Shown in pieces: positions 17,268 to 25,905 of a stretch of 51,299 bases of DNA. The position numbers and the translations under genes were made by a program. The notes beneath the pieces are model-generated. The model searched no databases and was not told the DNA's origin. It worked only from the letters and a program-made list of their open reading frames with translations. Source of the stretch: CAYQIM01 sp964417555 (GTDB taxonomy: Bacteria; Pseudomonadota; Gammaproteobacteria; Diplorickettsiales; Diplorickettsiaceae); the NCBI GenBank assembly GCA_964417555.1, contig CAYQIM010000064.1, forward strand, positions 1 to 51,299, given 5' to 3'. The first letter of the stretch is position 1. Each line of letters begins with the position of its first letter.

Positions 17268-19733
17268 ATGAGCATAGACTCTAAATCCTTAGAAAAGCTT
17301 CCATTGCTACCGTTAAGGGATGTTGTTGTTTATCCCCATATGGTGATACCGCTTTTTGTCGGGCGAAAGCAATCTATCAAAGCATTAGAAGCCGCCATGG
17401 CGTCTGAGGCAGCGGATAAAAAAATCTTATTGATTGCGCAAAAAAACCCAGCGGAAGGTAACCCTAATATCGAAGGATTTTATCAAGTTGGAACGATAGC
17501 CAACATTTTACAATTATTGAAATTGCCAGATGGAACCGTTAAGGTTCTTGTTGAAGGCTTTCAGCGTGGCCATGTTAAAAAATTTTCTGACGAAAAGAAT
17601 TATATCAGTGCAGAAATTGAAAGGGTTGAAATACCCGCTGTTGAACCTGATCAAGAGATTGAAGTTTTAACGCGTACTATTTTGGCTCAATTCGAACAGT
17701 ACGTTAAATTAAATAAAAAAATTCCTTTAGAAATCTTAAGTACCTTATCGAGTATCGATAATTCCGGCCGTTTGGCCGATATGATCGCCGCCCATCTAGC
17801 ACTTAAAATACAAGAAAAACAAGAAATCTTAGAGATATTTCCATTAAAAACACGGCTAGAAAAGCTATTAGCTTTTCTAGAAAGCGAGATCGAATTGCTG
17901 CAAATGCAAAAACGAATTCGTGGGCGTGTTAAGAAGCAAATGGAAAAGAGCCAGCGTGAGTATTATTTGAATGAGCAAGTCAAAGCGATTCAAAAAGAAT
18001 TGGGTGAATCTCAAGGTGTTGGCAATGAACTTGATGAGATCGCAAAGCGCATAGAAAAGGCTAAGATGCCTAAGGAGGCTAAGGAAAAAGCGTTAGCTGA
18101 ATTAAATAAATTAAAATCTATGTCGCCGATGGCGGCTGAAGCAACGGTTAGCCGTAATTATTTAGATTGGATATTATCGGTTCCTTGGAGTAAGCGTAGT
18201 AAAGTTTTTTATGATTTGGATAAGGCACAGAAAGTATTGCAAGAAGCGCATTATGGTTTAGAAAAAGTTAAAGAGCGTATTATTGAGTTTTTAGCGGTGC
18301 ATCAACGCGTTAAAAAACTAAAAGGTCCTATTTTATGTTTAGTAGGCCCACCTGGTGTTGGAAAAACGTCTTTAGGGCAATCTATTGCTAAAGCAATAGG
18401 ACGTGAATTTAGTCGTATGTCCTTGGGCGGTGTACGAGATGAAGCAGAAATTCGTGGCCATCGACGTACCTATATTGGATCCATGCCGGGTCGTATCATG
18501 CAGAAACTGGCAAAAGTGGGTGTTAAAAATCCACTTTTTATGTTAGATGAGATCGACAAAATGGCCATGGATTTTCGAGGCGATCCTGCAGCAGCGTTAC
18601 TCGAGGTGTTAGATCCTGAACAAAATAATGCCTTTGATGATCATTATTTAGAGGTGAGTTATGATTTATCAGAGGTTTTATTTATAGCCACGGCAAATAC
18701 ATTGAATATTCCTCCTGCACTATTGGATCGTATGGAAGTCATACGCATTCCAGGTTATACCGAAGATGAAAAAATTAATATCGCAAAACAGCATTTATTG
18801 CCTAAACAACTTAAGCAGAATGGACTAAAAATAACCACAAAAAATAAGGAATTGGTTCTAACAGAAAAAGCGATACAAGACATTATCCGTTATTATACGC
18901 GCGAAGCAGGCGTTCGTAGTCTTGAGCGGGAGATGGCGAAAATTTGTCGTAAGGTAGTGACTGAAATAGCGCGTAAGCTCAGTTTAAAATCAGTCAAAGT
19001 CACTGACCAAAATCTAGAAAAATATTTGGGTGTTAGACGTTTTCGTTATGGATTAGTCGAACAGCACGACCAAATAGGTCAAGTTAGCGGCTTAGCATGG
19101 ACAGAAGTCGGAGGGGATTTACTTACCATTGAAGCAGCTATTGTACCGGGAAAAGGAAAGACAAGTTATACAGGGCACTTAGGCGAAGTTATGCAGGAAT
19201 CTATTCAAGCTGCCCTTACAGTGGTTCGAAGTCGCGCTGAAGTGTTGGGTATTCCTATTAATTTTCATGAAAAAACGGATATTCATGTCCACGTTCCTGA
19301 AGGGGCTACTCCTAAGGATGGTCCTAGTGCGGGGATTGGTATGTGTACGGCCTTAGTGTCAGCAATAACAAAAAATCCAGTGCGTGCTGATGTGGCTATG
19401 ACTGGAGAGATTACCTTACGAGGTGAAGTGTTGCCAATTGGTGGTTTAAAAGAGAAACTATTAGCTGCTCATCGAGGAGGCATTCGAGAAGTTATTATTC
19501 CAGAAGAAAATAAACGCGATCTTAAGGAGATTCCTAAAAATATTCAGCAAGGTTTACTCATCCATCCTGTGCGATGTATAGATCAAGTTCTTGATATTGC
19601 TTTAAAACAGCCAACAAAACCACTTTCTCGTTCTAAATCTCGATTAAAACGAGGGAAAAAAGCGTTGGCACCTGTTAAATTAGTAAGTAAAAAAGTCCAA
19701 CAGAAAGATAATTCTGCAACAAACGTTCGTTAA
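17268..19733 (+). CDS. lon: ATP-dependent serine protease Lon
   Basis: The 821-residue protein has the N-terminal substrate domain (PLLPLRDVVVYPHMVIPLFVG), the AAA+ module with GPPGVGKTS and MLDEIDKM, and the C-terminal protease domain. The Ser-Lys dyad is Ser687 (PKDGPSAGIG) and Lys730 (GGLKEKLLAA), the same spacing as E. coli 679 and 722. Lon removes misfolded and regulatory proteins in the cytoplasm. The final 40 residues form a basic tail (SRSKSRLKRGKK) that E. coli Lon lacks. The binding site before the ATG is weak. Downstream is hupB, as in most gammaproteobacteria. Confidence 0.97.
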   Translation: MSIDSKSLEKLPLLPLRDVVVYPHMVIPLFVGRKQSIKALEAAMASEAADKKILLIAQKNPAEGNPNIEGFYQVGTIANILQLLKLPDGTVKVLVEGFQRGHVKKFSDEKNYISAEIERVEIPAVEPDQEIEVLTRTILAQFEQYVKLNKKIPLEILSTLSSIDNSGRLADMIAAHLALKIQEKQEILEIFPLKTRLEKLLAFLESEIELLQMQKRIRGRVKKQMEKSQREYYLNEQVKAIQKELGESQGVGNELDEIAKRIEKAKMPKEAKEKALAELNKLKSMSPMAAEATVSRNYLDWILSVPWSKRSKVFYDLDKAQKVLQEAHYGLEKVKERIIEFLAVHQRVKKLKGPILCLVGPPGVGKTSLGQSIAKAIGREFSRMSLGGVRDEAEIRGHRRTYIGSMPGRIMQKLAKVGVKNPLFMLDEIDKMAMDFRGDPAAALLEVLDPEQNNAFDDHYLEVSYDLSEVLFIATANTLNIPPALLDRMEVIRIPGYTEDEKINIAKQHLLPKQLKQNGLKITTKNKELVLTEKAIQDIIRYYTREAGVRSLEREMAKICRKVVTEIARKLSLKSVKVTDQNLEKYLGVRRFRYGLVEQHDQIGQVSGLAWTEVGGDLLTIEAAIVPGKGKTSYTGHLGEVMQESIQAALTVVRSRAEVLGIPINFHEKTDIHVHVPEGATPKDGPSAGIGMCTALVSAITKNPVRADVAMTGEITLRGEVLPIGGLKEKLLAAHRGGIREVIIPEENKRDLKEIPKNIQQGLLIHPVRCIDQVLDIALKQPTKPLSRSKSRLKRGKKALAPVKLVSKKVQQKDNSATNVR

Positions 19734-19855
19734 TAGATTAATAGCCGTTAGAATTTTGGTAAGGCGCTGCATCACCGTCTTGTAGAACCTACCTTGAGGA
19801 TGGTGAATTGAAAGGCGGTTGTTGCTTCAAGTGAAGTTTATAAATTGCGATTTCC

Positions 19856-19885
19856 TTGACAGACGATTCACGCAATTGATATAAA
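19856..19885 (+). promoter_or_regulatory. Sigma-70-type promoter of hupB
   Basis: TTGACA (19856-19861) matches the -35 consensus exactly. TATAAA (19880-19885) follows after 18 bp, or ATATAA after 17. The start site would be near 19892, about 70 bp before hupB. The remainder of the lon-hupB gap holds no gene or clear terminator. Confidence 0.65.
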
Positions 19886-19963
19886 CGTTCCACTTAATAA
19901 TCTAGCAAGATGCTATAAAGTGATATAAAGGTATGAACTTAATTTTTACCGACGTGAGGATAT

Positions 19964-20242
19964 ATGAATAAATCAGATTTGATTGATGTAATTGTTGAAT
20001 CAGCAGGCGTTTCAAAAGTTATTGCTGGCAAGACCTTAGATAAGCTTTTAGAGTCGATTACGCGTGCATTGAAAGAAGGACAAGATGTCGCTTTAATAGG
20101 TTTTGGTACATATAAGGTTAATGACCGTAAAGCGCGTACAGGGCGTAACCCTAAAACGGGAGAAACATTACAAATTCCTGCTTCTAAGGTCGTTGTTTTT
20201 AAAGTAGGAAAAGCGCTTAAGGACGCGGTACAAAGTGCCTAA
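19964..20242 (+). CDS. hupB: DNA-binding protein HU
   Basis: The 92-residue protein has the HU fold. The N-terminal helices are MNKSDLIDVIVESAGVSK, and the family signature GFGTYKVNDRKARTGRNP contains the DNA-wrapping beta arms with the tip proline (KTGETLQIPAS). It bends and compacts DNA as a dimer. GTGAGGA lies just before the ATG, and a consensus promoter lies upstream. Its position after lon and before ppiD is conserved; two tRNA genes lie between it and ppiD. Confidence 0.97.
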   Translation: MNKSDLIDVIVESAGVSKVIAGKTLDKLLESITRALKEGQDVALIGFGTYKVNDRKARTGRNPKTGETLQIPASKVVVFKVGKALKDAVQSA

Positions 20243-20274
20243 TGAAAATAGTAGTAATATATTCTAAATCGGTT

Positions 20275-20280
20275 TAGAAT
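20275..20280 (+). promoter_or_regulatory. Putative -10 box for tRNA-Val/tRNA-Asp
   Basis: TAGAAT lies 17 bp before tRNA-Val, followed by a GC-rich discriminator (GACGTCCGC). It is also the right arm of a 7-bp inverted repeat TTCTAAA-TCGG-TTTAGAA (20262-20279). The motif resembles the one before the tRNA-Pro cluster. No clear -35 box is seen. Confidence 0.4.
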
Positions 20281-20297
20281 GACGTCCGCTTTTGAGC

Positions 20298-20373
20298 GGG
20301 TGCTTAGCTCAGTTGGTAGAGCATCGCCCTTACAAGGCGAGGGTCGTAGGTTCGATCCCTACAGCACCCACCA
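20298..20373 (+). tRNA. tRNA-Val (TAC anticodon)
   Basis: Cloverleaf of 76 nt. The acceptor GGGTGCT pairs with AGCACCC, the anticodon loop is CTTACAA between TCGCC and GGCGA, the T loop is GTTCGAT, and CCA is encoded at 20371-20373. It lies between hupB and ppiD, 17 bp before tRNA-Asp. Confidence 0.96.
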
Positions 20374-20390
20374 TCCATTATGCATATCCA

Positions 20391-20467
20391 GGAGTGGTAG
20401 TTCAGTTGGTTAGAATACCGGCCTGTCACGCCGGGGGTCGCGGGTTCGAGTCCCGTCCACTCCGCCA
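20391..20467 (+). tRNA. tRNA-Asp (GTC anticodon)
   Basis: Cloverleaf of 77 nt. The acceptor GGAGTGG pairs with CCACTCC, the anticodon is GTC in loop CTGTCAC, the T loop is GTTCGAG, the discriminator is G, and CCA is encoded at 20465-20467. It probably shares a transcript with tRNA-Val. Confidence 0.96.
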
Positions 20468-20494
20468 AGTTTCTTTTTAAAGACTCTCTTCTTT

Positions 20495-21937
20495 ATGTTG
20501 CAATCTATTCGTGATCGAACCCAGAGTTGGTTAACAAGTGCGGTAGTTGGATTGTTAATTATCGTTTTTGCCTGTTGGGGAATCCACGGTTTTTTAGAGT
20601 TAAACAACGGTGGAAATAAAATAATTGCCAAGGTAGCGGGTCAAACACTATCGCAACGTGATTTTGACGCCTCTTATCATCGCCTCTATCAGCAAGCCCA
20701 GACCCAGTTGGGCATAAATTCTCCTTTGAATAAGGAAATGATAAATCAACTAAAAAAACAAACGATAGAACAATGGACTTTGATGCAAGTATTAATGCAT
20801 TCTGCTCATCAAGAACATTATCGTGTGAGTCAATCCGCAATAGATTCTGCTTTATTGAATATGCCAATATTTCAATCGACGGGTCGTTTTTCGAGCACTC
20901 GTTTCTATAGTGTTTTGCACGCTATAGGCTACACCGAATTACAGTTTTTAACAGAGTTAAAGCGGACTTTATTAATTAATCAAGTGCAGCAAGCGATAAC
21001 ACAATCTGCTTTTTTCTTGCCAGAAGAACTCAACAATACGATTGCACTGCTTCTCCAAAAAAGAGATTTTGCTTATAGCATTCTTTCTAGTAAGCAATTC
21101 ATCGCAAAACAACCTGTCTCTGAAGCAGAGGCACTGAGCTATTATCAAAATAACAAAGACCATTTTATCCAACCTGCACAAGTTAGTATTGAATATATTA
21201 AACTAACGGCGCTAAATAATGACAAAGCCTTTTTAGAAAAAAGAGATATATTAGCCAATTTAAGTTATATTCATCCGGATTCTTTAGAAAGTGCTGCTAA
21301 AGCTTTAGGATTGCCTATTCAAACAAGTTCCTTATTTGATCAAATGGGTGGGCATGAAGCCTTGACCAAAAATGCAAAAGTTATCGCAGCGGCGTTTAAG
21401 CCAGATATTCTACAGGGAAACAATAGCCCGGTGATTGATCTTGATGCGCATACGGCCATTGTTTTGCGAATTAAACAGCATAAAATAGCCACTATGCAGC
21501 CTTTTTCTGTAGTGAAAGTGCAAATTATAGAAGATTTAAAGAAGCAAATGGCAAGTAAAGAAACGCATGCCATTGGAGAGCAGTTAATTAAGGAGTTTAA
21601 GGAAAACAGCACTTTTTCTAGAAATAATCTAAATTGGCATAGGATGTTGCAAGTGGATCGTAATGATGATAAACTTTCGTCAGCGATACCCAATGCTGTT
21701 TTCAATGCTGTTTTTGATTTACCGTATCCCGATAAGACAAGAAAAACTCCCCTTGTAACAGGTTTCTCTTTGCCGAATGGGGACTTTGCACTTATTAAGC
21801 TTCTTGCAGTTCATGATGGAGATGCTAAAAAATTAACGGCTTCTGAACGATCCACCTATGGTAAAGCTTTAGAGAAAAGTTTTGGGCAGTTGGAGTATGA
21901 TCTTTACGTCCATGATTTAATGCAAAAAACGACATAA
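20495..21937 (+). CDS. ppiD: PpiD/SurA-like periplasmic chaperone lacking the parvulin domain
   Basis: The 480-residue protein has the PpiD layout: a cytoplasmic start MLQSIRDRTQSWLTSAVVG, one membrane helix (about 16-34) and a periplasmic SurA-like chaperone domain (about 40-210). E. coli PpiD has 623 residues, with a parvulin domain in the middle. Here the segment YYQNNKDHFIQPAQVSIEYI runs within about 20 residues into LSYIHPDSLESAAKALGL, which normally follows the parvulin domain. No parvulin signature (His-Ile-Leu or GGDLG) is present. The protein is therefore likely a SecYEG-associated chaperone without an isomerase fold. The frame is intact and there is no sign of decay. The gene order lon-hupB-tRNA-ppiD is conserved. 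Confidence 0.88.
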   Translation: MLQSIRDRTQSWLTSAVVGLLIIVFACWGIHGFLELNNGGNKIIAKVAGQTLSQRDFDASYHRLYQQAQTQLGINSPLNKEMINQLKKQTIEQWTLMQVLMHSAHQEHYRVSQSAIDSALLNMPIFQSTGRFSSTRFYSVLHAIGYTELQFLTELKRTLLINQVQQAITQSAFFLPEELNNTIALLLQKRDFAYSILSSKQFIAKQPVSEAEALSYYQNNKDHFIQPAQVSIEYIKLTALNNDKAFLEKRDILANLSYIHPDSLESAAKALGLPIQTSSLFDQMGGHEALTKNAKVIAAAFKPDILQGNNSPVIDLDAHTAIVLRIKQHKIATMQPFSVVKVQIIEDLKKQMASKETHAIGEQLIKEFKENSTFSRNNLNWHRMLQVDRNDDKLSSAIPNAVFNAVFDLPYPDKTRKTPLVTGFSLPNGDFALIKLLAVHDGDAKKLTASERSTYGKALEKSFGQLEYDLYVHDLMQKTT

Positions 21938-21957
21938 TCTGTCTTTTGTTTAGTTTC

Positions 21958-21985
21958 TTTATGCGCCACACTTTATGCGCCACAT
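21958..21985 (+). repeat. Tandem 14-bp duplication after ppiD
   Basis: TTTATGCGCCACAC and TTTATGCGCCACAT stand directly head to tail in the gap between the convergent ppiD and ispD genes. They differ in one base. No function is apparent. Confidence 0.8.
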
Positions 21986-22051
21986 CTAAAATCTAATTTT
22001 TTGTCTTGCTCTCAGATATATCAGGTATAACTATAAAAATAACAATAGTTG

Positions 22052-22762
22052 TTAGCTACGATTTATGTTCTTAGAGCAATACCAGTCGAACAGGGCCAAA
22101 TCACAGGGGTCGGTTATTTTAACGTTATCGGATCGCCCTTCGATTATTTTAGGATGCTGACCTAATAACTCGATGGCTTGTGCTTCATCGGTGATAGGTT
22201 GTTGTTTTTCAATAGCGGACTGAAGTGCTTGGAAAAGCCTATGATAGCGAAACATTTGTGGCGTTAATGCTTGCCAAAGCTTTTGTCGTTCCAGGGTTTC
22301 TTGTACGTGCAGTTTTTCATCAACACGTTTAATGGTGTTTTTTATTGGCGTTGCTAAAAGACCGCCTATAGGATCATTAGCTAGCTGTGTGATGAGCTTA
22401 TCTACATCAGTTGTATGTAAATATGGGCGTACTGCATCGTGGATGAGTATCCAGTCAGTTTCATTAGCAAAAGGCGCTAAAGCCAATAAACCGTTAAATA
22501 CAGAATCACAACGTGCTTTTCCTCCTGAGGCGGTCAGTAATTTTGGGTGGTTAAATTTTAACGATGACCAATGTTTATCTTCTTCATGAATTACGACAAT
22601 GCATTTTTTTAATAATGGATAGTTCAGTAATGTGGTTAGCGTATGCTCCAAAATGCTTTTATTTTTAACCACGAGATACTGTTTGGGAATATCATTTTTC
22701 ATGCGGGTTCCGATGCCAGCGGCAGGGACTATCACAAAATAACGAGTAGAAGACTGTTTCAT
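22052..22762 (-). CDS. ispD: 2-C-methyl-D-erythritol 4-phosphate cytidylyltransferase
   Basis: The 236-residue protein starts with the nucleotide-binding motif VPAAGIGTRM (about 13-22), followed by KQYLVVKNKSILEHTL. DWILIHDAVRPYL is the conserved catalytic and metal-binding region. It transfers CMP to methylerythritol phosphate in the non-mevalonate isoprenoid pathway. In many bacteria ispD is next to ispF. Here ispF is 21 kb away at 43306, so the pair has been split. It is divergent from cysQ with a 28-bp gap and convergent with ppiD. Confidence 0.95.
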   Translation of the reverse strand: MKQSSTRYFVIVPAAGIGTRMKNDIPKQYLVVKNKSILEHTLTTLLNYPLLKKCIVVIHEEDKHWSSLKFNHPKLLTASGGKARCDSVFNGLLALAPFANETDWILIHDAVRPYLHTTDVDKLITQLANDPIGGLLATPIKNTIKRVDEKLHVQETLERQKLWQALTPQMFRYHRLFQALQSAIEKQQPITDEAQAIELLGQHPKIIEGRSDNVKITDPCDLALFDWYCSKNINRS

Positions 22763-22790
22763 TGGAATTTATCAATATATACTGCGGTTC

Positions 22791-23582
22791 ATGAATGTTT
22801 TACTTTCTGATATCGTCACACTTGCTAAACAAACAGGGAAACAGGTGCTTAATGTTTATCATAGTGATTTTAAGGTGGAATATAAAGCCGATAGTTCGCC
22901 GCTGACAATGGCTGATGTAGCGGCACATGAATATATTTGTCAGGGCTTAAATCAGCTGATGCCTGGGATACCTATCCTTTCTGAGGAATTGGCAACGCTT
23001 GCTTTTGAAGAGCGTCAACATTGGCAACGTTATTGGCTTATCGACCCTCTGGATGGTACTAAAGAGTTTCTGGAAAAAAATGGTGAGTTTACGATAAATA
23101 TTGCTTTAATTGAGGACCATGTGCCTATACTCGGTGTGATATATGCACCTGTATTTGACGTTTGTTATTTTGCTGCAGATAAACAAGGTGCTTTTAAACA
23201 GATAGCTCAACAGTCTCCTCAGTTGCTACGCTCGCCTCGGTGGAAAAGCAATTCACCAATAACTCTAGCTATTAGCCGTCGGCATGGAATGGATTCATTG
23301 CAAGCTTTTTTTTCAAAATTTTCTGCTTTAAATTTAATACGTTGTGGAAGTGCATTAAAGTTCTGTTGGCTAGCTGAGGGATTTGCAGACCTCTATCCAC
23401 GTTTTAGTCCTACTTGTGAATGGGATACCGCTGCCGCCCAATGTGTTCTTAATGAAGCAGGCGGGACTATTATTGATCTTAAAGGCCAGATATTACGTTA
23501 TAATACAAAGCCTTCTTTATGTAATACCGCGTTTTTAGCAGTGGGTGATAGACACCATGATTGGCGAGGGTACCTCGCTTAA
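22791..23582 (+). CDS. cysQ: 3'(2'),5'-bisphosphate nucleotidase
   Basis: The 263-residue protein belongs to the inositol monophosphatase fold. The metal-binding motifs are visible: SEE (ILSEELA), DPLDGTKEFLEKNGEFT (about 84-100), and the C-terminal WDTAAAQCVLNEAGG. CysQ hydrolyses 3'-phosphoadenosine 5'-phosphate, a by-product of sulfate assimilation and of acyl-carrier-protein synthesis. The start at 22791 is 28 bp from the divergent ispD. mdh follows 21 bp downstream on the same strand and may be cotranscribed. Confidence 0.92.
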   Translation: MNVLLSDIVTLAKQTGKQVLNVYHSDFKVEYKADSSPLTMADVAAHEYICQGLNQLMPGIPILSEELATLAFEERQHWQRYWLIDPLDGTKEFLEKNGEFTINIALIEDHVPILGVIYAPVFDVCYFAADKQGAFKQIAQQSPQLLRSPRWKSNSPITLAISRRHGMDSLQAFFSKFSALNLIRCGSALKFCWLAEGFADLYPRFSPTCEWDTAAAQCVLNEAGGTIIDLKGQILRYNTKPSLCNTAFLAVGDRHHDWRGYLA

Positions 23583-23603
23583 AAATAATACCGAGGAATT
23601 TGT

Positions 23604-24596
23604 ATGTTAAAAAAATCAATTAAGGTTGCAGTGACGGGCGCTGCGGGTCAAATTGGCTATGCTTTATTGTTTCGTATTGCTTCAGGTCAGATGTTTGGTC
23701 CTGATCAACCTGTTCAGCTTCACTTATTAGAATTAGAAGCAAGTCTTTCGGCACTCCATGGTATTGCTATGGAATTGGATGATTGCGCCTTTCCATTATT
23801 AGAGAGAATTGTTTGTACCAGCGAGCTTAATGAAGCGATGAAGGATGTTAATTGGGCTATTTTGGTCGGTTCTATGCCACGCAAAGAAGGTATGGAACGG
23901 GCTGATTTATTAAAAATTAATGGTAGTATTTTTGCTCCGCAGGGTAAGGCGATTAATGATAATGCTGCAAAAGATGTTAGAGTATTTGTTGTGGGCAATC
24001 CTTGTAACACCAATTGTTTGATTACTATGCATCACGCACCTGATGTGCCCCGAGATCGCTTTTTCGCAATGACCTTATTGGATGAAAACCGTGCTCGTAC
24101 TCAGCTTGCTAAAAAAGCGGGTGTTCAAGTAAGTGAAGTGAGTGAAATGGCTATTTGGGGTAACCATTCATCAACACAATATCCAGATTTTTACCATGCT
24201 AAAATTAGTGGTCAGCCGGTTTCTAAAATGATTTCGGACCAAAATTGGTTGCAAAACGATTTTATTTCCCTAGTGCAAAAACGAGGCGCCGCGGTTATTA
24301 AGGCACGAGGCGCATCATCGGCGGCATCTGCAGCTAACGCTGTGATCGGGAGTGTATATCATCTTACTCATGATACTCCAGAAGGTGATTTTTTTTCGGT
24401 GGCGTCTTGTTCAACAGGCGAATATGGTATTGATGAGAACTTAATATTTTCCTTTCCTAGTCGTGTGCAGGAAGGTCGATTCAGTGTGGTTAAAAATATC
24501 CAGCATAATCCCTTTGGTCAAGAAAAATTACAATTAACTTTAAATGAGTTGCGTGCGGAAAGGGACGAGATAAAGAAACTAGGGTTAATAAAATAA
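23604..24596 (+). CDS. mdh: Malate dehydrogenase
   Basis: The 330-residue protein is an NAD-dependent malate dehydrogenase of the cytosolic-like group. It shows the Rossmann motif TGAAGQIGYALLFRIASG, the substrate-binding PRKEGMERADLL, and the catalytic His in WGNHSSTQYPDF. It interconverts malate and oxaloacetate in the citric acid cycle. GAGGA precedes the ATG. It is the last gene of the cysQ-mdh pair, and a family-1 repeat begins about 10 bp after its stop. Confidence 0.96.
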   Translation: MLKKSIKVAVTGAAGQIGYALLFRIASGQMFGPDQPVQLHLLELEASLSALHGIAMELDDCAFPLLERIVCTSELNEAMKDVNWAILVGSMPRKEGMERADLLKINGSIFAPQGKAINDNAAKDVRVFVVGNPCNTNCLITMHHAPDVPRDRFFAMTLLDENRARTQLAKKAGVQVSEVSEMAIWGNHSSTQYPDFYHAKISGQPVSKMISDQNWLQNDFISLVQKRGAAVIKARGASSAASAANAVIGSVYHLTHDTPEGDFFSVASCSTGEYGIDENLIFSFPSRVQEGRFSVVKNIQHNPFGQEKLQLTLNELRAERDEIKKLGLIK

Positions 24597-24608
24597 CGGT
24601 TAATCTAT

Positions 24609-24714
24609 CCGTTGCATTTGACGTTCGAACGCTTTGCTTTTGCTCGTCGTGTAATCGGGATATACCGCTCACCGTGAGTTTGAAAGATTCGTATCTTCCG
24701 ATATGGGCGATATA
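24609..24714 (-). repeat. Family-1 interspersed repeat after mdh
   Basis: On the minus strand this reads GGAAGATACGAATCTTTCAAAC, GTGAGCGGTATATCCCGATTAC, then ACGAGCAAAAGCAAAGCGTTC. These match the core and tail blocks of the copies at 39218-39362 and 43799-43940. The left arm of the core palindrome is decayed (ATATCGCCCATATC). The remaining gap to 25020 is very AT-rich and shows nothing else recognisable. Confidence 0.78.
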
Positions 24715-25020
24715 GTTTGTTCGTTTACTTTTTTAGTTAATTGCATGAGCTGGTAAGGCATCAACGCGGCTGAAAATGTAAGTGCGGAGTGTAGTTGCAA
24801 AAATAAAGCGTTGTACGGGATAGTGAAGAGGGAGTTGTTTTTGTTTTCCCGTACAACCAATGAAGTTAGTTATTTTTATTTTCTTTATCTCATTTTTATT
24901 ATTGGATTTTGTATTGCTTTCGTTTTCTTTTATAATTTTTTTATAGTTTAATAAGTGTTTGGGCTTTTTTAAACAAAAATCGAGATAATGTGTGTTTTTT
25001 CAAAAATTACTAAATATGGG

Positions 25021-25052
25021 TGCACGAACCTAATAAACACTAGGTTCGTGCA
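25021..25052 (-). terminator. Perfect 12-bp hairpin after the coiled-coil gene
   Basis: TGCACGAACCTA (25021-25032) and TAGGTTCGTGCA (25041-25052) form a perfect 12-bp stem with an 8-nt loop, 24 bp past the stop of the minus-strand coiled-coil gene. There is no long U-tract on either side, so a terminator role is likely but not proven. It might also serve the mdh transcript from the other direction. Confidence 0.55.
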
Positions 25053-25075
25053 GATAGAGTGCTAGATTTATCGTC

Positions 25076-25741
25076 TTATTCCAAAGCATTTTTTAGCATT
25101 TTCTCTAATCTAGAATGTTTTTTCTCTATTGAGTCTTTTTCAATAGTCAATGCCTCAATTGTTTGTTTGTTAGTTTCTATTTCGGAAGTTAAGATGGAGT
25201 TTTTGTTTTCTTCTTCCTTTAATAGTCTATAGATATCATTATATTTATCAGTCAGTGTTTGAATAGTTAATTTTAAATCTCCATTTTCATTATTTGATTC
25301 GTTTAGTTTTGTTTGAATGTTTTTTATCGTTTCTTGTAACTCTATTTTTGTTCTGCTGGTGTCGTTATCTTTTAGTTGTAATTTATCATTTAAGCTTTTT
25401 TTATCTATTTCTAAATAGATAATTTTTTGTTTATTAGTTTCTAGTTCTTTTGTTAAATTTAAATTTTTCTTTTTTTCAAGCTCTACTTTTTCTTCTAGGT
25501 CCTTTAGCGCTTGTTTGTTTTCTTTTTCAAGCCAAACTATTCTTTCCTGCTGATTGTCTTTTGCTTTATCAAGTTCCTTTTGTACAGTGATTAATTCACC
25601 ATTTTTAGCTTCTAAATTGATTTGTATTTCCCCTAAACGAGTTGTTAATTCCGTTATTTGGCCATTAGCGATGGCTAATTGCTGTTGACAGTTTTTTCCA
25701 AAAAGCTTGTTTAAAGGGCCATGTTGAATAATCGTTTCCAT
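25076..25741 (-). CDS. Hypothetical coiled-coil protein
   Basis: I do not recognise a family. The 221 residues begin METIIQHGPLNKLFGKN and from about residue 20 to the end form an almost uninterrupted heptad-rich coiled coil (Leu/Ile spaced among Glu, Lys, Asn and Gln). There is no signal peptide or membrane helix. Two segments resemble each other (KELETNKQKIIYLEIDKKSL and SEIETNKQTIEALTIEKDSI), pointing to internal duplication. AGGAGA stands just before the ATG, so it is well translated. The gene and its flanks are unusually AT-rich and it is isolated between mdh and ftsK. A host-directed or structural role is possible but unproven. Confidence 0.8.
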   Translation of the reverse strand: METIIQHGPLNKLFGKNCQQQLAIANGQITELTTRLGEIQINLEAKNGELITVQKELDKAKDNQQERIVWLEKENKQALKDLEEKVELEKKKNLNLTKELETNKQKIIYLEIDKKSLNDKLQLKDNDTSRTKIELQETIKNIQTKLNESNNENGDLKLTIQTLTDKYNDIYRLLKEEENKNSILTSEIETNKQTIEALTIEKDSIEKKHSRLEKMLKNALE

Positions 25742-25905
25742 AATTAATCTCCTTATATTTTATATTTAAAGATTATTTAAATCTTATTTAGATAACATTG
25801 TGATAATTTATAAAGAACTAATTGATATGTAAATCATTATCAATATTGTGATAGGGTTGATTGTAGAAAAACAGAATTTAGTGATTGTATATTGAAGAAG
25901 AGAAC

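Noticed and set aside
19740..19850. Family-1-like sequence between lon and hupB
   Set aside because: Only short words such as GCTTCAAGTGAAG look similar. The block order and palindrome arms are missing, so chance is likely.
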